From CAYUMU01 sp964445985 (GTDB lineage: Bacteria; Planctomycetota; Planctomycetia; Pirellulales; S012-138): a DNA stretch of 40,812 bases. Position numbers and translations under genes: made by a program. Within the stretch, counting starts at the first letter, position 1, and every line of letters begins with the position of its first letter. This document shows positions 31,200 to 40,432 of this stretch, piece after piece. The notes beneath the pieces are model-generated. The model did not search any database. It was not told the DNA's origin and saw only the letters and a program-made list of their open reading frames with translations. The stretch spans positions 1 to 40,812 of the forward strand of contig CAYUMU010000068.1 of assembly GCA_964445985.1 (NCBI GenBank), given 5' to 3'.

Positions 31200-33704
31200 C
31201 TAGTGATTGAACAAAAACTCGCGGCTATTGATCATCGCCCATAGCAAGTCTTCCAACCCTTCCTGACGGCTGGGAGCCCGGCTCAGAATTTCTTGACAGT
31301 TGGCTCTCTCTTCAGGGCTGGGCTTGCGGCTGATGGCCGCCATAAAGAGCGCGTCGAACGTATCGTCGTCGCTGGCCTTGGCCTTTACCAGACGGGCAAT
31401 CCGGCCCTTGGCGTCGGTGATCTTGCCATTCAGCAAATCGCCGTTGGCAATCTGCAGCACCTGGGCCAGGTTCGGCTCGGCCGTGCGTTCGCACTCGCAG
31501 GCAATCACCCGCTCGGGCCGTCCCAAAGTGTCAAGAAAATAACTATTGTAGTTATTGTCGGGCAGCTCGATGGCCCGCGTCCCCGCCGGAATGCCGGTGA
31601 ATTTTTCTTGCGTTCCGCAGACGTCGTCAATGGCGTCGAGCAGCACCTCGGCCGGCAGACGCTTCACTTTGTAATGCGTATAGAACCGCTCGTCGCTGGC
31701 GTTGCTGGGCGTCGGCGTGGAACTGATCTGATATGCCCGGCTCACCATAATGGCTCGGAGCAATTGCTTGAGGTCGTACTTGTGCTTCACCAGGTGATCG
31801 GCCAGGGCGTCGAGTAATTCCGGATTGGAAGGCGGGTTCGTTGCCCGCATGTCGTCGATCGGCTCCACCAACCCCGTCCCCATCAGGTAACCCCAAAACC
31901 GGTTGGCCATATTGCGGGCGAACAGCCGGTTGTCGGTCGAGGTGAGCCAGTCGGCCAGCGGCCGCCGCAAATCGAGGTAAGCCTCGCCGTCGATCGCCTC
32001 GGCCAGCAGGGGCTGGGGCGCCATGGTTTGCCCGGTGCGCGGGTGACGAATGCTGCCGGCGCGCTTGAGCATCACCGCCGTATCGCCCCCCTGCGAACCA
32101 AAGTCGCGACTGTTCTTCGTGGCCACCCGCGTAAAGAAAGCGGCCAAACCGTAATAGTCACCCTGACTATAAACCTCGAACGGGTGATTGTGACACTTCG
32201 CACATTGCAGCCGCACGCCCAGGAACAACTGCGCCGTGGTTTCGGCCAGGTCTTCCGGCGTGCGGGCAATCTTATAGTAATTGGCCGGCCCACTCTCAAA
32301 CACCGACCCCTGGGCCGTAATCAACTCGTGCACCAAACGATCGACCGGCTTGTTCTCGCGAACCGAAGCCCGGCTCCAGTTGTAAAGAGACCACATCCCG
32401 CCGTCGCCCAGCTTGTTGCGATTGTTCCTGAGCAGGTCGCCCCACTTGAGTGCCCAATAGGCGCTGAACTCATTTCCCCACACATCGCGGGCCGGGTCGC
32501 CCGTCAGCCCCAGCAGCTCATCGACCAAAGCCGTGCGCTTTTCGGGGTTGGCATCCGCCACAAACGCTTCCACCCGCTCGGCCGGCGGCAACGTGCCCAG
32601 GCAGTCGAGAAACGCGCGGCGGATAAACACCTCGTCGCTCGCCAAGGCCGAAGGCTCCAGGCCCAACCGCTCCCAACGCTCCTTCACCAGTTCATCAATA
32701 AAATTGACCGGCTCGAAGCCCGACAGATCCACATCGGTGGCAAACGGGGCCGCCACCATCGAGATCTTGGCCTGGCCTTCAAACCGTACCATCACCGGCG
32801 CCTGGCCTGGACCGACGGCCGAAACATAGCCCGCGGGTGTCACCAGGGCCACGGCGTCGCTCATGCTATCGAAGCGGGCCGACCGTGTGACATCGCGGCG
32901 AACACCGTCGGAATACACGGCCTCCACCCGCAATTGACGAGTCTCACCCACGCGGTACTGATGCTCGGCCGGCAGCACTTGCAGATCGACCACCTTGGGC
33001 TCATCCTTCAGCGGCGCTGGCGCGCCGCTTTGCAACCAGGCGAGCAACACCTCGTGGTCGTAGTCGCCGCGCTCAAACCGCTGCCCTCCGCCGTGCGAAA
33101 CTTCCAACAGGGCCTTTTTCAGCACCAGGCTATCTTCAGGGTTCACCAGCGAAATCCGCCGGCCTTGCAGCTCGCGGACCATTGCCGGGTGGTCTTGCTC
33201 GGGGGCGTAGCCAAACAGTGAAAGCTTGAAGCTCCCCTGGCCGTACTGCGCGGCATGGCAACCGCCGCCGCTGCAACCGGCCCGGACCAGGATGGGCATC
33301 ACGTCGCGACGAAAGCTCACCTGGCTGTGAGCCCCCTCGTTGCCCGCCATGCCGGAGATGGTCAATTCCGCCTGGGCCAGCTTGCCCCCGTGTTCAATCG
33401 TTACCTTGGCCGTTCCGTTGGCCAGCGGGCGAGCCCAACCGCTCGCGTCAATCGCCAGCAAGCCCTCGGGCTGGCTGCGATAACTGGCCGCCGCGGTAAC
33501 ATCGCGCCCCCGGCCGTCGGCCGTGGCTTCGAGCACCGAGAACTGCACGCGATCGAGCGGCCCACGCAGCTCAAATGCCCGTGGCGAAATGCTCAACTCG
33601 CCGGAACTCGCTGCCGCTGCTGCTGCCTCCGCGGCCAACAAACAAGCAACCGCAATCACCGGCGCGGCAAAGCAGCGGGGGGAAAGCCCAATCTGGCGAC
33701 GCAT
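31200..33704 (-). CDS. exported DUF1549/DUF1553 protein with cytochrome-like motifs
   Basis: A planctomycete-type protein (PSD1 group), function unknown. Order: signal peptide (1-32), a Big2-like Ig domain near 35-118, a cytochrome-like region with CSGGGCH (144-150, a CX4CH rather than CXXCH haem motif), a second Big-type domain near 245-315, DUF1549 near 330-540 with CAKCHNHP (501-508, a regular CXXCH), and DUF1553 to the end (FLFNH). Haem binding is possible but unproven. The ATG at 33704 opens MRRQIGLSPRC, a good signal n-region; an ATG at 33758 is possible. The last four codons and stop are duplicated in tandem (31189-31212), so a second FNH-stop lies just outside the stop used here. It is not followed by a DUF1501 gene, its usual partner. 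Confidence 0.9.
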   Translation of the reverse strand: MRRQIGLSPRCFAAPVIAVACLLAAEAAAAAASSGELSISPRAFELRGPLDRVQFSVLEATADGRGRDVTAAASYRSQPEGLLAIDASGWARPLANGTAKVTIEHGGKLAQAELTISGMAGNEGAHSQVSFRRDVMPILVRAGCSGGGCHAAQYGQGSFKLSLFGYAPEQDHPAMVRELQGRRISLVNPEDSLVLKKALLEVSHGGGQRFERGDYDHEVLLAWLQSGAPAPLKDEPKVVDLQVLPAEHQYRVGETRQLRVEAVYSDGVRRDVTRSARFDSMSDAVALVTPAGYVSAVGPGQAPVMVRFEGQAKISMVAAPFATDVDLSGFEPVNFIDELVKERWERLGLEPSALASDEVFIRRAFLDCLGTLPPAERVEAFVADANPEKRTALVDELLGLTGDPARDVWGNEFSAYWALKWGDLLRNNRNKLGDGGMWSLYNWSRASVRENKPVDRLVHELITAQGSVFESGPANYYKIARTPEDLAETTAQLFLGVRLQCAKCHNHPFEVYSQGDYYGLAAFFTRVATKNSRDFGSQGGDTAVMLKRAGSIRHPRTGQTMAPQPLLAEAIDGEAYLDLRRPLADWLTSTDNRLFARNMANRFWGYLMGTGLVEPIDDMRATNPPSNPELLDALADHLVKHKYDLKQLLRAIMVSRAYQISSTPTPSNASDERFYTHYKVKRLPAEVLLDAIDDVCGTQEKFTGIPAGTRAIELPDNNYNSYFLDTLGRPERVIACECERTAEPNLAQVLQIANGDLLNGKITDAKGRIARLVKAKASDDDTFDALFMAAISRKPSPEERANCQEILSRAPSRQEGLEDLLWAMINSREFLFNH

Positions 33705-33985
33705 GGCGAGGTTCTCGGTGGGGGGTGTTTGCAGGGGAGGGATCGCGAAAGCGGGCAAAAACGCAGGATTTTCGCTGCCCAGCAGGGTGCGCAGCTCGCC
33801 ACCTTCACAGCAAAAAGTATGGCGAAAGCCGGCAACGATTTCAACCTGTTTATGCGTTCCCTCTGGCCGATGCCGCCGACCGCTACAATCGCTGCAATCG
33901 AGCCATCTGCCGTTTCTGAACGTAGGAGTTGGTGCGTGCTACACTTGGAAGACCTTGCTTCCTTTACTTGCGCCAGGTGCCAACC

Positions 33986-34978
33986 GTGATTCGTACTTCG
34001 ATCTTGCTGGGCGGGATGATCCTTGGGCTTGCGGCTCCGCTGGCGGCCCGCGATGTCTACGTGAACAACGTGCAGGGGAGCCCCAATTACGACGGCCTTA
34101 GCCCCGAAGCCGGCCTGGTTTCGGGTCCGTTCCGCTCCATCACGCACGCCCTCAAGGTTTGCCAGAAGGGCGATCGAATTGTGCTGGCCAACACGGGCAT
34201 GCCCTACAACGAGTGCATCTCGCTGCAAACCGAGCGGCACTGCGGCGGAGCGATTGGCCCCTTCACCATCCTCGGCAACGGCGCCATCCTCGACGGCTCC
34301 CGGCCCATCCCCCGCGAGTTCTGGAAGCACTACCTCGGCGCCATTTTCGAACTGCCGCTCCGCAAACGCGGTCCTTACCAAATGCTGTTCCTCGACGGCA
34401 AGCCGCTGCCGCGCGTCGACTTCAGCACCGAACAGGCCACCGAACTGCCGCCCATGCACTGGGGCTACTACCAAGGAAGCATATACCTGCGAATCGAAAA
34501 AGGGACGCTGATCGACGACTACAACCTCAGCCTGGCCTGGCACGACGTGGGCGTCACGCTGTATCACGTGCACGACGTCATCGTCGCCGACCTCACCGTG
34601 CAAGGCTTCCTGCTGGATGGCGTCAACGTGAACGACAAGGTCGATCGCTGCCTGTTGGGCAACCTCACCTGCCGCGGCAACGGCCGCTCCGGCATCACCG
34701 TCGCCGGCTCCTCGCGCTGCATCCTCGAAGAATGCCTCCTCGGCAACAACGGCGCGGCGCAGCTCCGCGTCGAAGGCGAATCCACCGTGGATGTAACGGG
34801 CAGTACCCTCATCCCCAGCCATGTCCCCCGCGTGATCCACACCGGCGGCCAACTCAACATTGAGCCGCCGCTGGAAGATGAGCCAGCGCCCGCTGCTGGC
34901 GAGGTCGAAAACGAAGCCGAAAACGAAGCGGCGGCCAACGGCGACAACGCCAACTTGGAATTGCAGCCCGCTAATTGA
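33986..34978 (+). CDS. exported right-handed parallel beta-helix protein
   Basis: A signal peptide (MIRTSILLGGMILGLAAPLAARD) is followed by DVYVNNVQGSPNYDGLSPEAG, the usual opening of pectate-lyase-like beta-helix proteins. Turns rich in V/I/N/G follow, such as VHDVIVADLTVQGFLLDG and RSGITVAGSSRCILEECLLG. The tail after 290 is Glu/Ala/Asn-rich and probably disordered. It may bind or cut a polysaccharide, but no catalytic residues can be named. The start is a GTG at 33986, chosen because it gives the signal peptide directly, with AGG 8-9 bases before it; an upstream TTG at 33929 with GGAG would add 19 residues. Confidence 0.78.
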   Translation: MIRTSILLGGMILGLAAPLAARDVYVNNVQGSPNYDGLSPEAGLVSGPFRSITHALKVCQKGDRIVLANTGMPYNECISLQTERHCGGAIGPFTILGNGAILDGSRPIPREFWKHYLGAIFELPLRKRGPYQMLFLDGKPLPRVDFSTEQATELPPMHWGYYQGSIYLRIEKGTLIDDYNLSLAWHDVGVTLYHVHDVIVADLTVQGFLLDGVNVNDKVDRCLLGNLTCRGNGRSGITVAGSSRCILEECLLGNNGAAQLRVEGESTVDVTGSTLIPSHVPRVIHTGGQLNIEPPLEDEPAPAAGEVENEAENEAAANGDNANLELQPAN

Positions 34979-35032
34979 ACCCCTCAAGCGGCAGCGCCGG
35001 TGATTCTTTTGTGGCGATAAGTTCCCTTGCAA

Positions 35033-35044
35033 CTCCGAATTCCG
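35033..35044. repeat. third copy of CTCCGAATTCCG
   Basis: Same 12-mer as at 29438-29449 and 29452-29463, here in the 82-base gap between two convergent gene ends. Confidence 0.4.
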
Positions 35045-35060
35045 AACTCCCCATTCCGAA

Positions 35061-35609
35061 CTACCGCAGCGCCACTTCGCCCCAAACTTCAAATCGGGCT
35101 ACGGTCTGATTCGTCTCGTTCCACCGCAGGTTGATGCCGCCGTTGAAGTCTTTGCCGACGCGTTCGATGAGGAACACCTTCGCGTTGCCGCCGCTGCTTG
35201 AAACATGGTAGTGCGTGAAACCTCGGGTGACGCACAGGTCTTTCACCGAGGGGTTGTCCAGGTGCTCTTCCAGGTAGCGGAAGGCGGCCGTGGCGATGGC
35301 GGCAGCCCCGGGGCCTGTGTTGAGCCGCCCATTGCCGGCCGCGTCGACCAGCAGCTTGTGGGCTCGCAGGCGCACGACCGGGTCGTTGCTGGTGGTGGCC
35401 AGGCTGCGGATCGCCGTGGACTCTGCTTCGGTCCAGGGGGGCGCTGGCTGGCTGCCGAGCTGTTCCCAAAAGTCTTTGGCCGAAATGCGTTCGACGACGG
35501 ACCTGGCAGGCGATCCGTCCGCGGCCCACAGAGCCAAATTCGCCGGTTCGAAGGCAGTGAAGCCGACGGCGACCAGGGTGAAAATGCAGCGAAAGGCAAT
35601 TTGTTTCAT
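35061..35609 (-). CDS. small exported protein, unknown
   Basis: No family recognised. A signal peptide (MKQIAFRCIFTLVAVGFTAF) with cleavage near ALWAADG leads to a mature protein of about 150 residues: a helical segment (TEAESTAIRSLATTSNDPVVRLRAHKLL, HEAT-like), then a strand-rich C-terminus (HYHVSSSGGNAKVFLIERVG, ARFEVWGEV). The ATG at 35609 is used; one at 35627 adds six residues. It stands alone, converging on the beta-helix gene. Confidence 0.7.
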   Translation of the reverse strand: MKQIAFRCIFTLVAVGFTAFEPANLALWAADGSPARSVVERISAKDFWEQLGSQPAPPWTEAESTAIRSLATTSNDPVVRLRAHKLLVDAAGNGRLNTGPGAAAIATAAFRYLEEHLDNPSVKDLCVTRGFTHYHVSSSGGNAKVFLIERVGKDFNGGINLRWNETNQTVARFEVWGEVALR

Positions 35610-35777
35610 GGCAATTTCCGTAGACAAAGTCTCAAGTTCAAGCCGGTGGGGGTGGCTAAGGGGGATCGCTGCCAGAGAGTACGTGCCTTGAATGAGTCGA
35701 TTGGTTCAGCAGTCGAGGCGTGTTTGCCAGGGGACGATCCGCCGACGGGCGGCGCGTTTGGCTGCGGCGTGCTGGCG

Positions 35778-35798
35778 ATCAGGCCGCGGTCGGCGACC
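35778..35798. repeat. 21-base palindromic repeat, copy 2 (inverted)
   Basis: Exact reverse complement of 10488-10508. It lies 5 bases past the purK stop. The palindromic core can form a hairpin, so it may mark or help end the purEK message. Confidence 0.7.
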
Positions 35799-35803
35799 GC
35801 TGT

Positions 35804-36958
35804 CTACAGCGCTTCTCGCGCCGCGATGGCCGCTTGGGCCGCTTGTTGCGGGGTGTCGGCCAGGGCGGTGAGGTGGCCCATCTTGCGGCCGGGGCGCGGT
35901 TCGTGCTTGCCGTACAGGTGCAGTTTTACCTCTGGCATCGCCAGGGCCTTGGGCCAGTTGGGCGTGCCGTGGCTCCACAAATCGCCCAGCAGGTTGACCA
36001 TGGCGGCGGGGCGGAACTGCCGCGTCGAACCCAGCGGCAACCCGGTCACCGCCCGCACCTGTTGTTCGAACTGGCAGGTGGCGCAGGCATCGATCGTAAG
36101 GTGGCCCGAGTTGTGCGGGCGCGGCGCCAACTCGTTAATCAGCAGCTCGCCCGAGCGCGTGAGAAAGAACTCCACGCACAGCACGCCCACCACCTCGAGC
36201 TTTTCGAGCACGGCCCTGGCGATTTCTTGGGCCTGATCGGCCACGCGCAGCGGCAGGTTCGCAGGGTAAATGGAGAGGTCGAGAATGTGCCGATGATGGT
36301 GGTTTTCGATCGGATCGTAAGAGGCGAAGTCGCCATCGACACCGCGCACCGCCACCACCGATAGCTCGCAAGAAAAATCGACGAACGCCTCGAGCACCGC
36401 CTCGTTGCTGTTGAGAAACTTCCAGGCGGAGGGGACTTCGTCCGCCCGATGGATCAACACCTGGCCTTTGCCATCGTAACCCCAGGCGGCCGTTTTCAAC
36501 ACGGCCGGCGCGCCCAGCTTTTCCACGGCCTGGTGCAACTCGGCTTCGCTGGTTACCGGCAGGAACGGCGTGACCGGCAGGCCGGCGTTCTTGAGAAAGT
36601 TCTTTTCGCGGAGCCGGTTCTGCGTGGTTTCCAGCACGTGGCCGCCGGGGCGAACCGGCAAGAACTTGCTCACCGCCGCGATCGTCTCGGCCGGCACGTT
36701 TTCAAACTCAAAGGTCAGCACGTGTACCCCGCGGGCAAAAGCCACCACCCGATCGAGATCGTGGTACGAGCAGCTCTCTTCCACGTCGGCGACCTGGCCG
36801 GTGGGGGTGTCGTCGTCGGGCGAGAGCACGTGCACGCGGTAGCCCAACCGCCGCGCGGCCAGGGCAAACATGCGTCCCAGCTGACCACTGCCGAGCACGC
36901 CTAGCGTAGCCCCGGGCAGAATGGCCGCGTGCGATTCAGGCCGGGCGGCGCGGGTCAT
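35804..36958 (-). CDS. purK: N5-carboxyaminoimidazole ribonucleotide synthase PurK
   Basis: ATP-grasp enzyme that carboxylates AIR with bicarbonate and ATP to N5-CAIR in purine synthesis. Seen: LGVLGSGQLGRMFALAARRLG near 19-39, the opening dinucleotide-like motif; LTFEFENVPAE near 80-90; RLREKNFLKNAGLPVTPF near 113-130; KTAAWGYDGKGQ near 156-167; EAFVDFSCELSVVAVR near 195-210; and ELAPRPHNSGHLTIDAC near 274-290 (metal and substrate loop). About 384 residues is normal. Its ATG (36958-36956) overlaps the purE stop in an ATGA, so the two are translationally coupled. PurE uses its product directly. Confidence 0.95.
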   Translation of the reverse strand: MTRAARPESHAAILPGATLGVLGSGQLGRMFALAARRLGYRVHVLSPDDDTPTGQVADVEESCSYHDLDRVVAFARGVHVLTFEFENVPAETIAAVSKFLPVRPGGHVLETTQNRLREKNFLKNAGLPVTPFLPVTSEAELHQAVEKLGAPAVLKTAAWGYDGKGQVLIHRADEVPSAWKFLNSNEAVLEAFVDFSCELSVVAVRGVDGDFASYDPIENHHHRHILDLSIYPANLPLRVADQAQEIARAVLEKLEVVGVLCVEFFLTRSGELLINELAPRPHNSGHLTIDACATCQFEQQVRAVTGLPLGSTRQFRPAAMVNLLGDLWSHGTPNWPKALAMPEVKLHLYGKHEPRPGRKMGHLTALADTPQQAAQAAIAAREAL

Positions 36959-37449
36959 GTGAGCTCCACCCCCAGCACCTGCTCGGCCTGTTGCTGGTGG
37001 AAGTCGTGCAATAATTTGCGCAGGTCGGGCCGGGTAACCGCCAGAATGCGCACCGCCAGCAGGCCGGCGTTGCGGGCCCCCGCTTCGCCAATGGCCAAGG
37101 TGCCGACCGGCACGCCGCCGGGCATTTGGGCGATGGAAAGCAGCGAGTCGATGCCAGAGAGCGATTTGCTGCGAACCGGCACGCCCAGCACGGGCAAAAT
37201 AGTTTGGGCAGCCACCATGCCAGGCAGATGGGCCGCGCCGCCCGCCCCGGCAATGATAACTTGCAGGCCCCGTCCCTCGGCCCCGCTGGCGTACTCGCAC
37301 ATCCACCGCGGGGTGCGATGGGCCGAAACCACGCGGCATTCGTGGGGAATCTCGAATTCGCGCAGCACCGCGCTGGCCGGACGCATGGTTTCCCAGTCCG
37401 ACTTGCTGCCCATGATGACCCCCACCAGGGGGCGTTCGGTCTTACTCAA
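36955..37449 (-). CDS. purE: N5-CAIR mutase PurE, class I
   Basis: Moves the carboxyl group of N5-CAIR to C4 to make CAIR in purine synthesis; an octamer in known cases. Seen: VGVIMGSKSDWETM, the class I signature; SAHRTPRWMCEYA with the catalytic His; and IIAGAGGAAHLPGMVAAQT, PVRSKSLSGIDSLLSIAQMP and GVPVGTLAIG. Length 164 is normal. The start is a TTG at 37449, fixed by AAGGAG (37464-37459) 9 bases before it; longer in-frame ATG options upstream (37503, 37551) add residues that no PurE has. It is the first gene of the pair purE-purK. Confidence 0.94.
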   Translation of the reverse strand: MSKTERPLVGVIMGSKSDWETMRPASAVLREFEIPHECRVVSAHRTPRWMCEYASGAEGRGLQVIIAGAGGAAHLPGMVAAQTILPVLGVPVRSKSLSGIDSLLSIAQMPGGVPVGTLAIGEAGARNAGLLAVRILAVTRPDLRKLLHDFHQQQAEQVLGVELT

Positions 37450-37634
37450 CGGCGTGATCTCCTTAACGCGCGCGTGCGACGTGGTAGCGCGGTTTCCGCT
37501 CATTTGGCAGCAATGCGGTTGTACCCCAGCGGATTGGCCCCGCTCCCCCAAGCGTACCGCGACCCCGACAAAGTGGCCAGAGGCCCCCCACTACTCGACA
37601 AGACCTGCGAGGGGCCAATGCCACCGGTTGACCC

Positions 37635-38888
37635 TCAGCTCCTATGCATCGGCAGAGTCTCGACCCCTTTGTCCAGCAGCCATTCATGCGGGTCGACAGG
37701 GCTGTTTGCCGCGCCAGCCGGCAGTTGCAAACAGCAGAAGCGTGCCTGTTTGCCCGGCTCGAGCGTGCCCAGTTGAGTCTCCCGGCCCAGGGCATAGGCC
37801 GCATCGCGGGTAGCCAGGGCCAGCGCGGTTGCGGGCGAAATCGCATGGTTCGCCGCCGCGTGGCGAATCTCGGCCAAAATGCTCAGGCTGGGGTTCGACG
37901 ACCGGCCGTCGGTGCCGAGCACCACCCGCGCGCCAGCCGCCAACATCGCCGCCAGAGGATACGGCGCGTGGCCAAAATAGGCATGCGTGCGAGGGCAGTA
38001 AACCACGCTCAACCGCTCGGCATGCTCGGCGGCCAAGGCCACCTCGGCAGGGCCAAAGTAATTGCCATGCACGGCCAGCACCCGCGGCGGCCGGCTTGCC
38101 GTTGCCGAGCCCTCCACGAGTGCCCGCAGATAATCGCCAGGCGTGGTTCCCGGCGGAATCACCCCCGCATCCCACGCGCCGGCATCTTGCAGCAACGCAC
38201 GGAAGGGGCCTTTGCCAGTGGCCAGCAGTTCCAACTCTTCGGGCGATTCGGCCAGGTGCATGGCCAACGGCGCGCCGCTTTGGCCGGCGATTTGGACCAG
38301 GCTTCGCAGCAGGTCGGGCGACACTGTGTACGGGGCATGCGGACTCAGGCCGACCGCGATGTTGTCGTTTTCCCCCGGCAAGCTCGCCAAACGCTGCTCG
38401 GCTTCCTTTACCTTCTCTTTCCGCGCGCTGGGCAAGAAACCGATCAGTTCGTGAAACAGCGTCAGCCCAGGAGACGATTCATGCTCCGCGGCCGATGTGT
38501 ACCAATCGGGCTGCCAATCACCGGTGGCAATTTCGCCGATGGCCGCCACGCCCTGCCGCCGGCTCTCCGCCATGCCAGCCGCAATCGCCGCGGCGCGGTC
38601 GACGCCCGACGTCCGGCGATAAGCCAGCACTTCGCGAATCCAGTCCGGCAGCGGCTGACCCCTTTGGCCCAGCGGCTCGGCAAGCAAACTGAATTCCAAA
38701 TGCGCGTGGGCATTGATCAGACCCGGCAACAGAGCGACTTCGCCCAGGTCGCGTCGTTCGGCGCCAGGCTCCGGCGCGCGGCCCACCGCCAAAATTCGCC
38801 CAGCGGCCACCGTGAGCCAGCCGCCCGAAATGGGAGGACTGGAAACAGGAAAGAGCCAGCGGGCACGGAGGGAAAGGGGGCGCGACAT
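37635..38888 (-). CDS. amidohydrolase, probably aminodeoxyfutalosine deaminase-like
   Basis: Metal-dependent deaminase of the ATZ/TRZ-MtaD superfamily. Seen: GLINAHAHLEFSLL near 55-68 (metal-binding HxH), HAPYTVSPDLLRSLV near 182-196, HLAESPEE near 210-217 (metal His and active Glu), VLAVHGNYFGPAE near 259-271, VVYCPRTHAYFG near 284-295 and LGTDGRSSNPSLS near 311-323 (the metal Asp). The CPR..YFG and TDGRSSN..LS form fits the group that includes aminodeoxyfutalosine deaminase of the menaquinone futalosine pathway, but no other mqn gene is here, so guanine, adenosine or SAH deaminase roles remain possible. The ATG at 38888 begins MSRPLSL; a TTG lies three codons before it. Confidence 0.82.
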   Translation of the reverse strand: MSRPLSLRARWLFPVSSPPISGGWLTVAAGRILAVGRAPEPGAERRDLGEVALLPGLINAHAHLEFSLLAEPLGQRGQPLPDWIREVLAYRRTSGVDRAAAIAAGMAESRRQGVAAIGEIATGDWQPDWYTSAAEHESSPGLTLFHELIGFLPSARKEKVKEAEQRLASLPGENDNIAVGLSPHAPYTVSPDLLRSLVQIAGQSGAPLAMHLAESPEELELLATGKGPFRALLQDAGAWDAGVIPPGTTPGDYLRALVEGSATASRPPRVLAVHGNYFGPAEVALAAEHAERLSVVYCPRTHAYFGHAPYPLAAMLAAGARVVLGTDGRSSNPSLSILAEIRHAAANHAISPATALALATRDAAYALGRETQLGTLEPGKQARFCCLQLPAGAANSPVDPHEWLLDKGVETLPMHRS

Positions 38889-39073
38889 GGATTCCAAAGG
38901 ATCGCCGAGCTGAGAGGATGTTCGCTTAATCGCTGGGTAGCCACCATATTGTAGACGAACCCTCTACCTTGCACCCTTGAAATCGAGCCCCCAAAGCTCC
39001 ACACTCAAAACGGACTTCCCCCCTCCTTCGCCTGCCCACCGCGGCGGCTGCGATACTTTCCCTGCGACACCTT

Positions 39074-40306
39074 ATGTCTGCTACCGCCTGGCAAGAGCAT
39101 CTCGATGCGGCCATCGAATCGGTCTTTCCGCAACTGGTCGAATTGCGGCGGTATCTGCACGCCCATCCCGAGCCCAGTGGGCAAGAGGACCACACCAGCT
39201 TGCACGTTTACCAGCAGATGGATCGGCTCAATTTGCCCATCCGGCTCGGCCCTGGCGGTCGCGGCGTGCTGGTCGATTCCGATAGCGACCTCTCCAAGCC
39301 CCGCGTGGCCATCCGGGCCGATATGGACGCCCTGCTGATTCAAGACCGCAAGAGCGTGGAGTATTGCAGCCGCGTGCCCGGCGTGATGCATGCCTGCGGC
39401 CACGACGCCCACACGGCCACGGTCACGGGGGCCGTGCTTGGCCTCGAAGCCCTGCGGAAAGCCAAGCTGCTCCCTTGGGAAGTCCCCTATCGAGCGGTGT
39501 TTCAACCGGCCGAAGAAACCAGCCTGGGCGCCCTGGCCATGATCTCCGCCGGCGCCCTCGACGATGTGGATGGCATTTTCTCCCTGCACGTTGATCCCTC
39601 GCGGCAGGTCGGCCGGATCGGCATCAAGGCCGGCGCGCTCACGGCCAGTTGCGACGACATGGTGATCGAAATCGCCGGCCGCGGCGGCCACGCGGCCCGC
39701 CCTCACGAAAGCATCGACCCCATCGCCGCCGCCGCGCAGCTTGTCAGTTCCATCTACCTGTTCGTGCCCAGGGCCATCGACACCCACGACCCGGTGGTGG
39801 TGACCATCGGCCAGATCAACGGCGGCGACAACCCCAACGTTATCCCCGAAAGCGTGGTCCTCAAAGGCACCATCCGTAGCTTTGGCAACCAGGTTCGCGA
39901 CCGCACCAAGAACCACATTTTGCAACTGGCCCGAGGGCTGGGCGAAGTCTCCGGGGCCAAGATCAACGTGCTGTTCGAAGACGGCCCTCCTTCCGTGATG
40001 AACGCCGCCGACGCCGCCGACGTGGTGCGATCTTCGGCGGCCGAAGTGCTCGGGCCGGAGCACGTGGACGAAATCCCCCGGGCCAGCATGGGCGGCGAAG
40101 ACTTCGCCTATTACCTGGCCCACGTGCCTGGCGCCATGTTCCGCCTGGGCTGCTGCTCCGGAGAAACCACCTGCTCGCCGCTGCACTCGGCCATGTTTGA
40201 TATTGATGAAAGAGCCTTGGCGATCGGGGCGAAGACTTTAGCGCGAGCCTTGATTGCCTGGAGCAACCCGGTAAGAAGGGCCGCGCGGCAAACGCCAAAT
40301 AAGTAA
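39074..40306 (+). CDS. M20-family metal-dependent amidohydrolase/peptidase
   Basis: Binuclear-metal hydrolase of the M20D group (IAA-amino acid or N-acyl amino acid amidohydrolase type). Seen: LRRYLHAHPEPSGQE near 24-38, AIRADMDALLI near 79-89, MHACGHDAHTATV near 105-117 (metal ligands), FQPAEETSLGALAMI near 142-156 (catalytic and ligand Glu), SLHVDPS near 169-175, GRGGHAARPHESIDPI near 201-216 in the dimerisation domain, and MGGEDFAYYL near 345-354. Length 410 is normal. The start at 39074 is directly before the conserved region. It is divergent from the other amidohydrolase gene with 185 bases between. The substrate is unknown. Confidence 0.9.
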   Translation: MSATAWQEHLDAAIESVFPQLVELRRYLHAHPEPSGQEDHTSLHVYQQMDRLNLPIRLGPGGRGVLVDSDSDLSKPRVAIRADMDALLIQDRKSVEYCSRVPGVMHACGHDAHTATVTGAVLGLEALRKAKLLPWEVPYRAVFQPAEETSLGALAMISAGALDDVDGIFSLHVDPSRQVGRIGIKAGALTASCDDMVIEIAGRGGHAARPHESIDPIAAAAQLVSSIYLFVPRAIDTHDPVVVTIGQINGGDNPNVIPESVVLKGTIRSFGNQVRDRTKNHILQLARGLGEVSGAKINVLFEDGPPSVMNAADAADVVRSSAAEVLGPEHVDEIPRASMGGEDFAYYLAHVPGAMFRLGCCSGETTCSPLHSAMFDIDERALAIGAKTLARALIAWSNPVRRAARQTPNK

Positions 40307-40432
40307 GGCGTGTCGCGTGGCAGCAGCCCCGATTTCCTCGATAGGCTTGGCGATGTCTCTCATTGGTATATCATCATCTCGTATGAATAGCGCCGAGTTG
40401 AGTAAGAGAAGACGTGCCTCATATGTATTTAA

